Below are positions 47,572-59,900 of a stretch of 64,000 nt of DNA, one piece after another. The first letter of the stretch is position 1. Each line of letters begins with the position of its first letter. Under the pieces are notes generated by a model that saw nothing but the letters and a program-made list of their open reading frames with translations, searched no databases and was not told where the DNA came from. The translations under genes and the position numbers were made by a program. Source of the stretch: Paragonimus skrjabini miyazakii (taxonomy: Eukaryota; Platyhelminthes; Trematoda; Plagiorchiida; Troglotrematidae); NCBI GenBank assembly GCA_014338405.1, contig JTDE01000251.1, positions 96,957-160,956 on the forward strand, given 5' to 3'.

Positions 47572-47690
47572 GCTTCTGCGTGTAGCATACTGAGAAACTG
47601 GGCGGAAGGGGGCGACAGAATTGTGCTCAGTTGAAAAGACAACACGAAAATCTATACTCGAGTTTCATTCTTGTCGAGTGTTTGCGTATG
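47572..47690 (-). mobile_element. Hammerhead short element, fragment F1
   Basis: Minus-strand 3' portion of the family. It reads GACAAGAATGAAACTCGAGT then ATAGATTTTCG, i.e. the ribozyme with stem II collapsed, followed by a diverged tail to about 47,572. It faces copy F2, which starts immediately to the right, giving a head-to-head pair. Confidence 0.5.
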
Positions 47691-47697
47691 GTTAGTT

Positions 47698-47930
47698 GGT
47701 GGTTTCTAATATGACATCAGTAACGCAGCAATCAACACTGTTACCTCCTAAAAGCGTGGCAAGAGTTCTAGTCCCGAATGTGGCAAAGATATGCACTACT
47801 GACAAGCTCCAGCAGAAGCAAATCTAAAGTATGGTGTTACTTTGTAAAAGGTGCTGGATAAAAAATTCATGCGTATGCAGGAGTTCTCGATAATTGTTAG
47901 TGGCTTTCAAAATACAGATTATTATAATGC
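47698..47930 (+). mobile_element. Hammerhead short element, copy F2
   Basis: Plus-strand copy with a recognisable tRNA-derived head (GACATCAGTAACGCAGC, GAGTTCTAGTCCCG as B box, 47,763-47,776) and a ribozyme region at 47,793-47,835. There GCACTA and CTGACAA remain (core G to A) and the G of GAAA is lost, so it should be inactive. The tail GTGCTGGATAAAAAATTCATG corresponds to the tail of copy A. Confidence 0.65.
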
Positions 47931-47958
47931 CTCTAGCAATTATACAAGCTGCCTAGGT

Positions 47959-47964
47959 TTTATT
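47959..47964 (-). terminator. Polyadenylation signal AATAAA
   Basis: AATAAA on the minus strand, about 60 bases after the stop codon of the candidate terminal exon at 48,023-48,239. Its meaning depends on that exon being real. Confidence 0.3.
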
Positions 47965-48022
47965 TGGCGTAATCTGTTCTGTCCCAACCTTATGCTGTCT
48001 AACCTCTAAATGGCGCTGATTA

Positions 48023-48239
48023 TTACAGAGAGGACAATGAAAATACAGGTGCAAAATCGGTGTAAATGGCTTCATAGATAATGGGTTTCGGGAGTCCATG
48101 AACAGGTTGATTTCGAATAACAAAAAAAGAAATTCTGCTGAGTGGTAATTCCTGGCTGTCCACCATTACAAAGTGCAAAAACAACTGAAATATGGCGGCC
48201 GAGCAAGAAAACATCATCACATACGTCTTCGGAAAATAC
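48023..48239 (-). CDS. Candidate terminal exon, unidentified
   Basis: A 217-nt minus-strand segment after an acceptor (ACAGTTTACATTCAG, ending at 48,240), open in one frame for 71 residues to TAA at 48,023, with AATAAA 60 bases later. The peptide contains a hydrophobic run (CSAAIFQLFLHFVMV) and NQPVHGLPKPIIYEAIYTDF. I do not recognise the family. Acceptor, frame and polyadenylation signal together make it the best of the unnamed exon candidates, but no upstream exon was identified. A second frame over the same DNA (48,072-48,278) is also open, which lowers confidence. Confidence 0.33.
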
Positions 48240-51200
48240 CTGAATGTAAACTGTGAACAAAATGATAAGTCCTCTCATATTATCTATCGTGTACTCCTAT
48301 TTTCAGTTCTGCCTCAGTATTTCAATGTGTCTAGTAACAGTCACACATTCTGAAAGTTTCGGGAGGAAAGTCGACTAGAGGTGATTGAGTCGCAAAAGAG
48401 ATGAAGATGAACGATAAAATGACAATGTTATGATATATACGTTCTAATTTGGAAGTCTCACAACGATAAATTTCGGCTACAACTGAATTGTTGCAGAAAA
48501 TAAAATGTAAAATCTCCTGTTTAGTAGGTTAACGATGCGGGTGTGCTTTTTGTTCTAAATTTAAAAATATGCGTTAGCATCTACTCTTATTCAGAATATG
48601 TGAGGTAATCCCAGCGTAGTCTGTAAACCATTATTTGTTACTGTTTTGAAACTGAGAGAAAATATTGAGTTTGTGTATATCTTGTATAGTGCGCTACATC
48701 GTGGCACAAAGAAGCAATGCTTGCTCGGGACGAATACAGAAACCTTTGGGTCACAACTTGGATTAAGCTTTTTATGCTGACGGCTGTTTATTGATCAATT
48801 TGACCACATTAGCCACTAATAGTTTGAAGTTGACGGTAAGCTACAGCACAATATGGATGTTTGCAGAGCAGATACCGTGATCCGTTGCTACGATATTTTG
48901 CAAACTATTAACTTGGTGGTTATGCAGCTCTCCATTTAGATACTTGTTAGCATTACAGTTGTGAATATGTCCAGCCATCAACTGGTGTTGATGTCGACTC
49001 ATTGCATCGAACAAAACGTCAAGGCAAAGGTGTCTGAACCCTGTCTGATCGAAAGTGGTTGGTATGATTTGGCACACATCATATCCGGTCTAAACTGAAC
49101 AAATGCCTATGTTGTATGACATTCATCTTGTTGAGATACTAACGCTTCTGAACATAGAGGTTAAAGTAGATTGACTTACTACACTAAAGTTGGTTAAATG
49201 TAATATCTTACTCTGGGCTATTGCTGTTGTAGGCGTGCTCGAATCTTATTGCAATCCCTACCACGATTTCTTGTGCCACATGAAAAATTTTGTGTGGGAT
49301 ATCAGGTTGATAGCCTATGATTACTAACGTTTTGGAAAGCCTGATATAGAACATATTGTGAGTAGCCAGTGTGATGGGTCTCTCGTTATACCTTGTGGTA
49401 CCGTCACTTGGAAAGCTATCATATCAAAAAGTAATATATCCTAACTACCACTTCGTTATAGTGAAAGGCTTACGAAGTTTACAAATTAATTAACAGAGGT
49501 GGCATTTTCTCTACACAGTATCACCTTGACCTGGGCATGCGTATTTTATTATTAATTGTGTGTGGAGTATTATATACCTACACAGCTGACTGCAAAGCTC
49601 CGTAAAGCTGCATCATTAACTAAGTCTTTTGACCTCCACAGAACACATTGGTTTTGTATTTGCCCTTTATGGAACAATCTACCAAGAATTTAGTAACTGC
49701 GCTACTGGCAGTTGGATTCAAACGTACATATTTAACGCACCGAATTAGGTATTCAGATAACTCGATCATCAGAATAAGTGTTATGGAGTGGATTTAATAT
49801 AAGCCTCTGACTACCGATGTAATCCGCCTGTTTTCCGCTACATGTTGCAATGCGATTGTCATTGGCTTGGTAGCATGTGGTTAGGTTTCCATTCCGTTCA
49901 GTATCTTTCGACTTTCTCTTTCACAATCTTTCCATTGCTGGTCCCCTGATTGTAAAAAAATCTTTGGAATTGTCTTTGCTTTTGAACTATTCAACACACA
50001 TTTAGATGGATATAAACACACTGAGCTTTCTCTAATCTACGGTTTTCCCGAAATTCTATGATCGGATTGCAAATACTACCACAATATCCATCATTTCGAC
50101 CTCACAAATAATGCTCGAATCTCTTACTATTTCTACCATACCTGCTTCCTGCACACAAGATAGGTTAATTTAATTGCATCAGCAATACGAAGATACGCCC
50201 GTGCACAAGATATCACAAACTTTTGGTTGGCAGTTTTTATATTTGCTAGGGGAATTTTCGTTCGGAACTTTCAAGACCAGTCAATGACTAATGTTTATCT
50301 ATGTGAAATTTCATATGTGGGTTTTGGGGAATATTCTTGAGAATTGTTTTGTTTGTTATTCTTTGCAGGTACTAAAAACAAACTCATAAAGCCAAAAAAA
50401 AGGTCATTAATTTAAACGATACCAATTGTCCTTCATATAGGTCATCATAATGAATTTAATGTTACCTGGAAAATGTATGTGAAATTAGGCCAAATTGTCG
50501 CTACCAACAGGTGTGAAAGTTAAACAGTAAGAGGTTAGCTGTGAATAGATGGTTAACAAATTCCGGGTGGTTTCTGCCCCTTTGATTGACTTGATTGTTT
50601 TAATGTACTGAAACTATATTGTTTTTATCACACTCTTATCACTGACCTATTTTCAAGTTAATTTCATTGCCACCAATTTTGCACTTAGTGGCTACCACAA
50701 CTGACCACGTTAAGTAAATTATCGACAGAGTGGGTGAAAATATAGGGCAATATTTGTTAATGCTGTGCTTGATGTACATATTTGGCCTAAAGGACGAAAT
50801 TCCCAACAAAAATAGGCACCGGTATTCTGCGTACATTATGCTTCCGATGTTTGTGAGTTAAGTTAACTGATCAGCGCAACGCCTTTCACCTGGAAACTAT
50901 AATGGGCTGAAAAGGGTAATCAGACATATGAACTCAAGAACTGCATCTGTCAACGCAATGCATTTCTTCTATTCGGTACACAAGGCTCTGCAGCAATCAT
51001 GGATACAAACAGACACACATACGGAGAATAATCATTAGTGGATCCAACGATAGGAATCTACTGATGGTACATCACGCTAACTTCTGGCTTAATTCGTTCA
51101 ATTTTGGTAACATCTGTAAAATTAGAAAACGAAATGTTTAACACGGGTGTTTTTGTTATTCAGATATTGCAAAGCCAACGTAAGTAAAATGTCATATATG

Positions 51201-54200
51201 TGGGTGGGGAATCTTCATAATATCAGTTTGGAACTCAGCGATCTAAATAAAAACTATCAATAGCTAGGTGTTTTCCACTTCAGTTAATAGCAAATTATAC
51301 ATTCTATACATGCCAGTAGCAGAACGTTTGAAACCTTACTTTTGGTTATTCTCCAAAAATCCACCTCAACTCTTCATTTTAAAACTTTGCCGGCCTTTGC
51401 ATTATTCTGTTGTGACTGCGCCCTAAGGTTTCCACGACGTACCCATCAGGGTTACAGGAAGATTAGTTCAACGACCACGGACAAGCTATCTTTGCACTCA
51501 CACTGGCGGCTGATGTCGTCTGTCAAATACAGCTCCACCGAATTCCATCCGAGTAGGGTTAGTAAGATGTAGTGACATAACAAAATAACTAGCTATGTTT
51601 ATACAATGAGCTGTTGAAACCGGATTTCTCTCTCACTTCTGTGTTTTCCACACGATTAAATCACTGAATCTACCAACCACTTCATTATGCGTTCAGGCGT
51701 TAGCTGACGTGAGCTTCTGTTCGCTCAGGTGTCACTGCAGCTCATTATGAACTGCGATAGAGTAGAAGAGACAGAATGGATCGTTAGATCGTTTGCTGCG
51801 ACTGTATAATCTACTCACCCGATTGAAGGTATCCGGCACAGTTCAGACAATGGATGCAAGAGTTACAGTATAGGTTGTAGTGAGTTGTGTTTGAGAGTAG
51901 ACAGGAGATCTCTTCTGAGTTGTAATCTAACAGTGAACCGTTCGGAGAGTGCTTCATTTATCAAAATGATTACCCACTAACTGAAATGGTCCGGTAACGG
52001 GACATTTGGAAGCTCACGGCGAAATATTTTGCAGTCCACAACAAATGATACACATATAAAAGAATAACTCTTCACTTACGGTTAATCAGACTCAAGCGGT
52101 CTTTTCAAAGCTGCGATTCCCAACTGTTTCCTGTTTATTACTCTCTTTGGTTCGTGAAACTGTTTTGCTCGCGTCTCGTATCACATGCATAACGTAAGAA
52201 TTACATTCAGAATAGCAACAAATAAACTATATCTAATAAATCCCGATAAGAGTCCACCGATTAATTTAATGGACGAAACTAGCTTATAAAAATCAAACAG
52301 AAAGTCAGTCCTAGATCCTCATGTTCAAACTTTTTGATCTAACTTGGGTGTTTGGACGAATGTTGGAAGAACGAAAGCAAGTTTCCTACCGTGAAATGCA
52401 AGTTTAGGAGAACATCGATGAAAATTCTAAGCGGTTCCATTACTTCTGAGTAGTCGCTGTGACTTCCTTTCTGCTCCTGGAAACGTCATTTAGGAGTTAA
52501 GACAGTTCATTCTCTTCACTTTCAATTTATTTTTTGCAACTGTTTGTGAGGGGATTTGTTACACAGTTTGTGTTTCAGGTCGTCGGAATACGTTTAGATC
52601 TTACACAACTGTAGGTATGCCATTTAATATGGTTCATACAGTGCACTAATTGATTATCGTCTTCAGAATTCTGGGCGAAGATTTTTCAGAGGAGCATGTT
52701 ACTTATGAAATTCATACATATGTATAGGACAGTTATTCTCGTAGGCAGTATGTTGAATTAAACGCACGGTGGTCTACTCAGTAAAAAATCAGCAAGGAGC
52801 AGGCAGAATCTTTGTGTCCAGCTAACAGGTTGTACGATCAGGTATATGGGCAGCTGTTAACACGGTCGGACAAGCACATCGCTTCAGTGAATTCATTATT
52901 GTTCCGGTACACCAACATGTAATGCATAGAGGTGTTGCGTATGCATAAACCATGATTCAAGCTCAGTTACAAAACAAGTATGCGACTGTCCATCATTATG
53001 GGAATGACACAAATAATGTGATAGATTCAGGCTGGAGGTCGTGGTAAGCATCTGGTTGTGATAGCGCGCACAACAGTGTGCTAACGGCTTGTATAAGATA
53101 ATCCGGGTGAGCTTTTCCACAAGCACCACGAGGGTGAAATTAGCTGTAGGTCGACAGATTGCTTCACCATATAATGTTCCAGAATAAATAGCGTTAAATG
53201 AGCTATTCCACTAGCGAATCATATCGGTAACTTATCCAATATCAATAAGCACCAGTTTATCACTCTTCCATCATCTTCTTAAGCAAACAGCGACCTGTTA
53301 CCATCAAAACGGCGATACCGCCAACTTAGTGACTTAAGTAGTTTCAACGCTAACTCACCAGCTAGAATTCGCAAAGTTCTCATTGTGACCAATCCGACCG
53401 AAAACAAGACAGAAAAGTGAACGCTCCTGTTAGTACAGAAAATGATGAGTGACCTTAAAGAACGAGTTTCAAGACGACAATCTAAAATCGCCTTTTGACT
53501 GGGTCCAGTTATCAGCCCTGAGACAGATATCAACTTTTTCTGTAATGTATGGTCAAAAGGTAATTTTTTCCATGCATGTTGCGTAAATGTTTTAATTTTC
53601 TGTGTTTCACTCGTTTCATACGCTCTACTTACTGGCTGTATATACATAGGTTCAGAGTGAGTGACGTACTAAATTTATTTTACCATTCTGCGAGGAATAA
53701 GTTTAATCCAACCGACAGGTTAGGTGAAAAGTATTACATGAGTAATGGAGTGAAGTAAGTTTAAAATTCAAACGAAGTCCACGGCATTTCCAACTTCCTT
53801 ATCAAACACATCTACCAAATATCTATGGCATGTAAACAGTACGTCTCAGAATGGTGGAAAGATAGAATTACTCGGGGACATCCGATAGCACCCCGGAATT
53901 TATTCAAACACTATTTCCTTATATGGGCTGAAATCATCTGAACGCTAATTTATTTCAGATTGGTTGAATTTCAGCAAGTCTGTGTAATTATTCCTCAGAG
54001 AAACTCAATAGTCTTGAGGGCCGACGGTTGAAACCTTAAGTCGGTTTGTTAACCTGGATGTTCCAAGTAGGACTGCGGCCGTTCTGTAGGAATAGCTTTC
54101 CTGTTGATGCTATCAATCCCAATGAATCCATTTAACTAATGGTCTGACCATCATACAACCGAATTACTAGTGGGAGATATATGAATTTAGTAAAACCAAA

Positions 54201-55501
54201 CGCGTTTCTAGCTTTTAGTGGAAAATTCAATCGAGTGTAGCATCGAACCCGTCATTCGTAAATCATTTGACTGTTGTAGTCTGGACATACTTGTCTACAA
54301 AGTTCATATTCAAACAGACCGCTTCATGTAACTGTTACCAGAAAGGTTTTGAAAATTAGTCACCTTCTTGACAAATTCTATTAGTTTTCATAACCTTTAA
54401 TGCTGATGTTTTAGACAACGACCATATTTTCATGCGACGACTTTGCTGAACACTATGATAATTAACCTCTTTAAACAGGGTTGAATTATCACAATTAAAT
54501 ATTCGCTTTGTGAGTATTGCTTTAACTGTTTGATTATTTCGATTGTAAGCATTCTGATACTATTAGCTGAGGGTCAATCAAAACAGATTGAAGCTTTCGT
54601 GTTCACGTAGACTTTTCAACCATGACCTTTAAGAGAAAGGCAATAAGCTGAGATTGCTTATTTGTGATAGTCAGTTCATTACAACCAAAACACACTGCTT
54701 ATCAAGACTGGTTCGTTAAACCCAATTGATATCTACTAGTGATGAACCCTAACGGGAGCGAAACACGTGTTAAAATCTGAAGATTCCACTTGGAGAAGAA
54801 AACTGCGGTCGAAAGTACGTGGTGTTCAGTGTGCATGAATGACCGTCAATGTCGGTAAAACTGACCAACCAAAATGCATCCATAACTAGTACACTTATAT
54901 CTATACTAAGTTGCGACCGTGATTTTATTTGTTTTAACCCCCGGTTTCAATGAGTTCATAGTGAAATACACAAGCCTAATCAGTGGTTCAACGTAATGGG
55001 GTAACTCCCGACGATGATACAGTGTGCAAGAGTGTGACTTGTTGAGGATTAGACTAGAGTAGACATTCACTTCAAAAACTGCATACGTTATTACAAAACT
55101 TACTTAGAGTTGGGTCCAACTAATTTATGTTAAAATAAAAGAGCCGTTACTCGGAGTAAAAAACTGTTGAGTCGGCAATAAGTAGACGGAGGTATGGGTC
55201 ATGTACGATGAACATCGTTACTTCGCATTCGTCTGTACAATTTTTGTCCCATTCTTTCAAACGGGAGTATTTGACTCAGACTCACTATTCGGTAGACCTC
55301 GTCAGTAGCGCATGTCTTTGCCACCATCTACACTTCAACTTAATGAGTTTAATTGGACGGAAGTAGTTCAGTTGTGGATCAAAGTTAACAAGACATGGAC
55401 TGTGGCTTCTATGGGAGTGACCTATCAACCTGAGCAACACAAAAGTAAATCTGACATAGCCTTCTGGCACTATAACTCATTAATGTCTAGTCTGATGTAA
55501 A
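48240..55501. other. 7 kb of non-coding DNA
   Basis: I see no gene, RNA or known element. Open frames up to 122 codons (53,279-53,647, minus) have no motif, splice context or polyadenylation signal. Bases 51,380-51,560 are GC-richer and open on + (CCDCALRFPRRTHQGYRK), without a match I can name. Confidence 0.45.
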
Positions 55502-55818
55502 TGACGTAGCTGTCGCATTTCCATAGGCTACCCAGTCGGCCACTTTCGAAAAGAAGCATTAGACTCGAGTTTCCCTCTCATATGAGCTCGTCAGTAGTGC
55601 ATATTCTTGTCACTACGGGGACTAGAACCACGGCCACACTGTTCATGAGGCAACCGTGTTTACCACTGCGCCATTCACCTCACATTAGGCACGACCGTAT
55701 TATCATATGTGAACACTCAACTACTTTCGCTTGTGAGTAATGATCAGGTGCTTGTTTTCAAAACAGGTTGATTGGGAAGTCTATGGGGATGCGATATCTG
55801 CGATCAATTGTGGGTGAT
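55502..55818 (-). mobile_element. Hammerhead short element, near-full copy B
   Basis: Minus-strand copy that independently shows the architecture of copy A. Its 5' end (right side, 55,752-55,818) is ATCACCCACAATTGATCGCA followed by GCATCCCCATAGACTTCCC, an inverted copy of the family's 3' end. The 3' end (left, 55,502-55,560) is the matching tail with the outermost 17 bases lost. Here the inverted end is longer than in copy A: it continues through CAATCAACCTGTTTTGAAAA to AAGCACC, i.e. back to the ribozyme cleavage region. The head CATATGATAATACGGTCGTG, the A box TGGCGCAGTGGT and B box GGTTCTAGTCC are well kept. Confidence 0.83.
55556..55600 (-). ncRNA. Hammerhead ribozyme of copy B, weakened
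   Basis: Core CTGACGA, GAAA and GTC are all present. Stem I has one mismatch (GCACTA with TAATGC). Stem II, GCTCATATGAGAGG, has lost its closing G-C pair next to the core. Activity is therefore doubtful, though the motif is plain. Confidence 0.65.
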
Positions 55819-56290
55819 GTTTAACTTGAAATTAGCCAAATCCCCGACCAGTCATTAGTAATAAGTGACGTATTGGTTAATATTGATGCCTCAGGGGAAC
55901 ATGGACCGTGGTTTCGTTCCGTCACTAGACGAGGATATTCACAGTTAATACTTACTCTGGTCAATTGTATGTCTTCAAAGAGCTGATAATTCAGTTTGCG
56001 TAGGCTGTGACTAAACTGCACAGTCTACTATGGAAGCGCAAATGAGAAAATGAGAACGTTCTCTCTTTCACTTATTGTGAAAACGTCTACTAATTTGCTG
56101 ACTGACATACAACATACGTAAAAGAACCTGTTGTAATTTTTGGGAATGTTTAAGTTTAGTGCTGAAGCTGGAAAGCAAGTAAACGGAGTAGTAACTTTGG
56201 CATCAACATATCCTCTTCCGATAACATCTTTATCTCAGATACTCAAAAAATATCTAACCCAAATCCATCTGTGAATATGCCCGGTTTAGT
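55819..56290. other. Non-coding DNA
   Basis: Nothing supported between copy B and the PLE at 56.3 kb. Confidence 0.45.
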
Positions 56291-56364
56291 CATGAGAATA
56301 AACGCTTAGCAAACAAGCTCGTTTTCGGTGTTTCATCATCAGGCTAAATACAACACATTTATAT
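56291..56364 (-). repeat. Inverted repeat flanking PLE-7, 3' side, with hammerhead-like core
   Basis: A 74-bp segment repeated inverted at 56,873-56,946 (70 of 74 matches). In minus sense it lies downstream of the PLE-7 coding region. At 56,305-56,348 it holds TTTAGC, CTGATGA, nine bases, GAA, a hairpin AACG-AGCT-TGTT, T, then GCTAAG. That gives good stems I and III and the right core order, but the nine bases TGAAACACC do not pair as stem II. It could be a minimal PLE-type hammerhead or its ruin. Confidence 0.6.
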
Positions 56365-56507
56365 GGGTTAGATAGGGGGGCGGTAGATAACATAATACTG
56401 AAACGAGAGATGTCAGTCAACAGTTTCTGTCTGGTTTGAGTCATGAGACTTAGTTACATAACATTGACCACGTGAGTAGTAGGAAATCTGTGAGAGATAC
56501 GTCACAT

Positions 56508-56868
56508 CTATGCAATCATTCTATCCTGGGTTTGCGTACACGACCATGTAAGGTTCAACGTTTTGACTAGCCGTTTTTGAGCGCATAGTGGTGGTGAGTG
56601 TAGGCGAATTGCAATCACCTCTGCAATTGAGAGCATACGACCTTTGGCCTGTTTCGATTGTATCCCACATATTCGGTAAATTGGCCTGAACGATTCGGTC
56701 TGATTAATCAGATGGTTTGACTCGATCAAATGCGTAGCGATTGCAGACGAACAGGGCCTCATCGATCCTCGCGTCAGCCACACCGGTTGATGCTCTCGAA
56801 TGCGTTCGGATATTCGCCCTGTTATGCGGCCTACGTAGCTTGTTCCACAGGAACAAACGAAATGGTAA
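56508..56868 (-). pseudogene. Penelope-like element PLE-7: GIY-YIG endonuclease domain
   Basis: The best preserved nuclease domain in the window, on the minus strand and open from about 56,868 to the stop at 56,508. It begins FVCSCGTSYVGRITGRISER (YIG present as YVG, followed by the arginine region), IREHQPVWLTRG, then SAIATHLIESNHLINQTESF (the conserved histidine/asparagine block), LSIAEVIAIRLHSPPLCAQ and LNLTW. The RT half is missing. On its far side (56,873-56,946) sits an inverted copy of its own downstream repeat, so the element is bounded by inverted repeats. Intact length is about a sixth of a full PLE protein. Confidence 0.88.
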
Positions 56869-56872
56869 ACAC

Positions 56873-56946
56873 ATATAAATGTGTTTTATTTAGCCTGATG
56901 ATGAAACACCGAAAACGAGCTTGTTTGCTGCGCGTTTCTTCTCATG
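56873..56946 (+). repeat. Inverted repeat flanking PLE-7, upstream side
   Basis: Partner of 56,291-56,364. It starts five bases beyond the first readable codon of the nuclease domain and runs in the opposite sense to the element. The hammerhead-like core is at 56,889-56,932, but the 3' strand of stem I is GCTGCG here, leaving only three or four pairs. Confidence 0.75.
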
Positions 56947-59900
56947 CCCAGCTCCATCTCTCAACTTCTGTTGACTTTTTAATAGCGTCATTTTCTCTGG
57001 TTTTTCTACGTGTTTTTTTTAGGTTGAATGGGTAGTTTCATGGTAAATTAACCTGTTACTTGAATTTCCGGTAGGACAGTCAACTCACCAGTTTGACAAG
57101 CGCTTTCCCGACAACGATCTGCGATAAGTCGATCACAGGTACACACACGAATAACTCAAGCTTAGCAATATGGCGTAGTTAAAAACGTGGGCGCAAGCCT
57201 ATTAGATTATCACGTTTGTTAGTGCAATCTATTACATTCGAAATAACAAAACAAATCCAGAACACGTGCCAGAGATTATTCACCTGGTGTCAAGGTTGTG
57301 TGAATTACACAGGGTGGTAGAGAAATTAGTTTCAATGAGAGGTGTTTGTAAGTTTATCACATCCAGCTGCAGGAATGCTTCCAAGCTTTCACCTTTGTTT
57401 AGTGTGGATAAATAAGTTGCGCCACCAAGTCAAGTGAACAATAATGGCATGCTAACCAAGGGACCAGTCAAGTATAACATTGCTTTGTTGCTAATATTCT
57501 GAAAGCAAATCCGAATCGATACACATTACAACGATTTTTTAAAGAAGGCTACGCTATCAGTATAGTCTCTCTTATGACGGTCTTTTCATTGAAGCGGACA
57601 AACCACAAAATATACAAAATGTCAAGGGCACTTATAGATTCTTTGTGCGTAGATAACATGCTTGTCTGATAGATGCTTTGTTATTTCCCTTGCTGCATGG
57701 TTTACAGACAAAAGCCACAAGACACGGTTCCATAATCCGAAGCTAAATTCAGTTTCAAAATAGGTAACGAAATACACATTGCAAATCATGAAATCTGCCT
57801 GCTGTACCATGTACGGCCCAACATCTTTTGTATCCATATCAATTTACGAAGAGAAATCGTGTCAACATTCTAATCAAAAATGGCTTATATACATCATTCA
57901 GTCCGCGATGCCGGACACTATCGCAAGAAGCACAGATTGTCTCGGGTTCGAAATATATTGGTTAGTATCGTCCATAATTTCCATGGCCTCACCTGTAGTA
58001 AGATAAACATCAACATCCAAATGTTCAACACTAGTTCCTCTTCAGTCCACTTCCTGTAACCTACTTTATCTAGCGTAAGTCTACTTAGTGGATGAATGAT
58101 ACACATGACCAAAGGTAAGTCGACAAACCTGGTAGATTTCTTAATCGTGACTATGCGTTACTTACCTGCTTGCTTTGACACTTGCTGAGGCGTGGAGTTT
58201 ACTTCACCATTTTTTTGTCGTTGTAATGAGCAACAAAAAGTGACTGGATAATTGGTTCGTTTGTTCTAGTGGGAACTTCATTACGAAGATGTTAAGTTTA
58301 ATCAATAGGAAGACCTGTGTTATATCAATGGAACATTATGTAACCGTAAAAATTAATTCCTAATGAAAACGTTTGTGTTGTGCCAATGTCCACTATAACT
58401 GTGCTCCACTCTGTTAACATGCTGAACCATGCTAGTTTGATCTGACCTAAACGACTTATGAGACTCAGTTTGTCCAATGAAATATTATTTTGACTAATTC
58501 ATAGTTTACCAAATTGGAAGCAGGATATTATTTTTGATATTTTCTCTAACAATCCGTTGCTGACAACGTCCGTAGCCCAGTATAGTATGATGTATGGCTG
58601 AACCACCGTAATGCCTCGAAACGAACTGAAGCAACAGTCACTTGCTCATAGTGTAATGTTACACCTATGGAAAGCGGTTGTTAATGAAGGAACTGGCGGA
58701 GGAGATCTGCTATGCAGACCTTACCATCAATGTTGTAGAGAACTGGGGAATCTCGAATTACCTGCAAAAAATAAACCCGTGATTTTGCTGATCCAAACTG
58801 GACATAAATAATAAGCGGTATACTCGAAAAAGTCTATTTGCAGATTTGCGACATTACTTTGGAAAATGAGAGCCCAGTATTGCAGGTTTGAAATTCCGGA
58901 TCATTTTCTGAGTGCACCACTAATACGAATTTTTCTTTACCAAGCATGTGTACCTTACTTAGAATATTTTACCTCCAGCCAAACTCGTTATTTGCTTTTG
59001 TTTTGGTGTGCCACTTTTTTAAGAATGCTATAATCTACACTACATGGATTTGAGTCTAACTGAACTGATTTGTACGGTTCGTCTTGCTTAAATTACGTCA
59101 AAGCTGAGCAATTTTTGTTACCTTTTACAGAGTTTTCATGAAAAATCCCTGCATGAGTATGATAAGTGTGGATTGCTTAATTCGATTGTAAGTTTTTTTT
59201 ATTTACCAACCCTATTCAAAAATATAAATCATAGCAAGCCACCACGTTTTTTAATTTTATTCAGTCTAGTTTCTGTACTGATTATTTTCTTCGTTAGAAT
59301 TTTAATTTGTCTGTATTCGTAATTTTGTAAAAATGTAAAATTAACCAATGCTTTACTAACGATTATTTTGCGTACACTTTTAATGCTTATTTGCTTTTTT
59401 AACCTAAACCTTTTTACCCCAGGGTCCCTCATAGCTTGCTTCTTGGAGTTGAAGGCTTCATTTCCACTTTGTCCTACCATCCGGAAAATTAGCTTAGACC
59501 TGTTATGTTACAAATACTGTCATTTACAAACAACCAGATCTCATTACTTTTGGTTTACACCAGACTGACTGTGTATGCTTAACTCAGAATAATAAAACAT
59601 AAATCGCTGAATCGCTGAATTATACGACGACCTTTACAACTAGAAAGCGTCAAATCAGAGTGTTTTCAGTTATTATGATAACTGACAACTTTATGACACT
59701 AACAGTTGCAAATCAGATAATAAAACTCATCGTATAAACTTTCGATGGAAAGGCTATCAATTTCCCTTATGCATACTTGCAGTTTGCATTCTAAGTCATC
59801 CTTCATACAAACGGCAGATATGCCGTTAAACCGGAAGTAACATCTTCGTTTCATTTTTTGTCGTCAAAGTTTGATTTAGGCACTTGATAGGTTAAGTGAT

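Noticed and set aside
49690..49740. B-box-like TTTGAATCCAAC on the minus strand
   Set aside because: No A box at the right distance and no second copy.
56730..57035. 101-codon plus-strand frame
   Set aside because: It overlaps the real minus-strand GIY-YIG domain and then the inverted repeat; no motif of its own.
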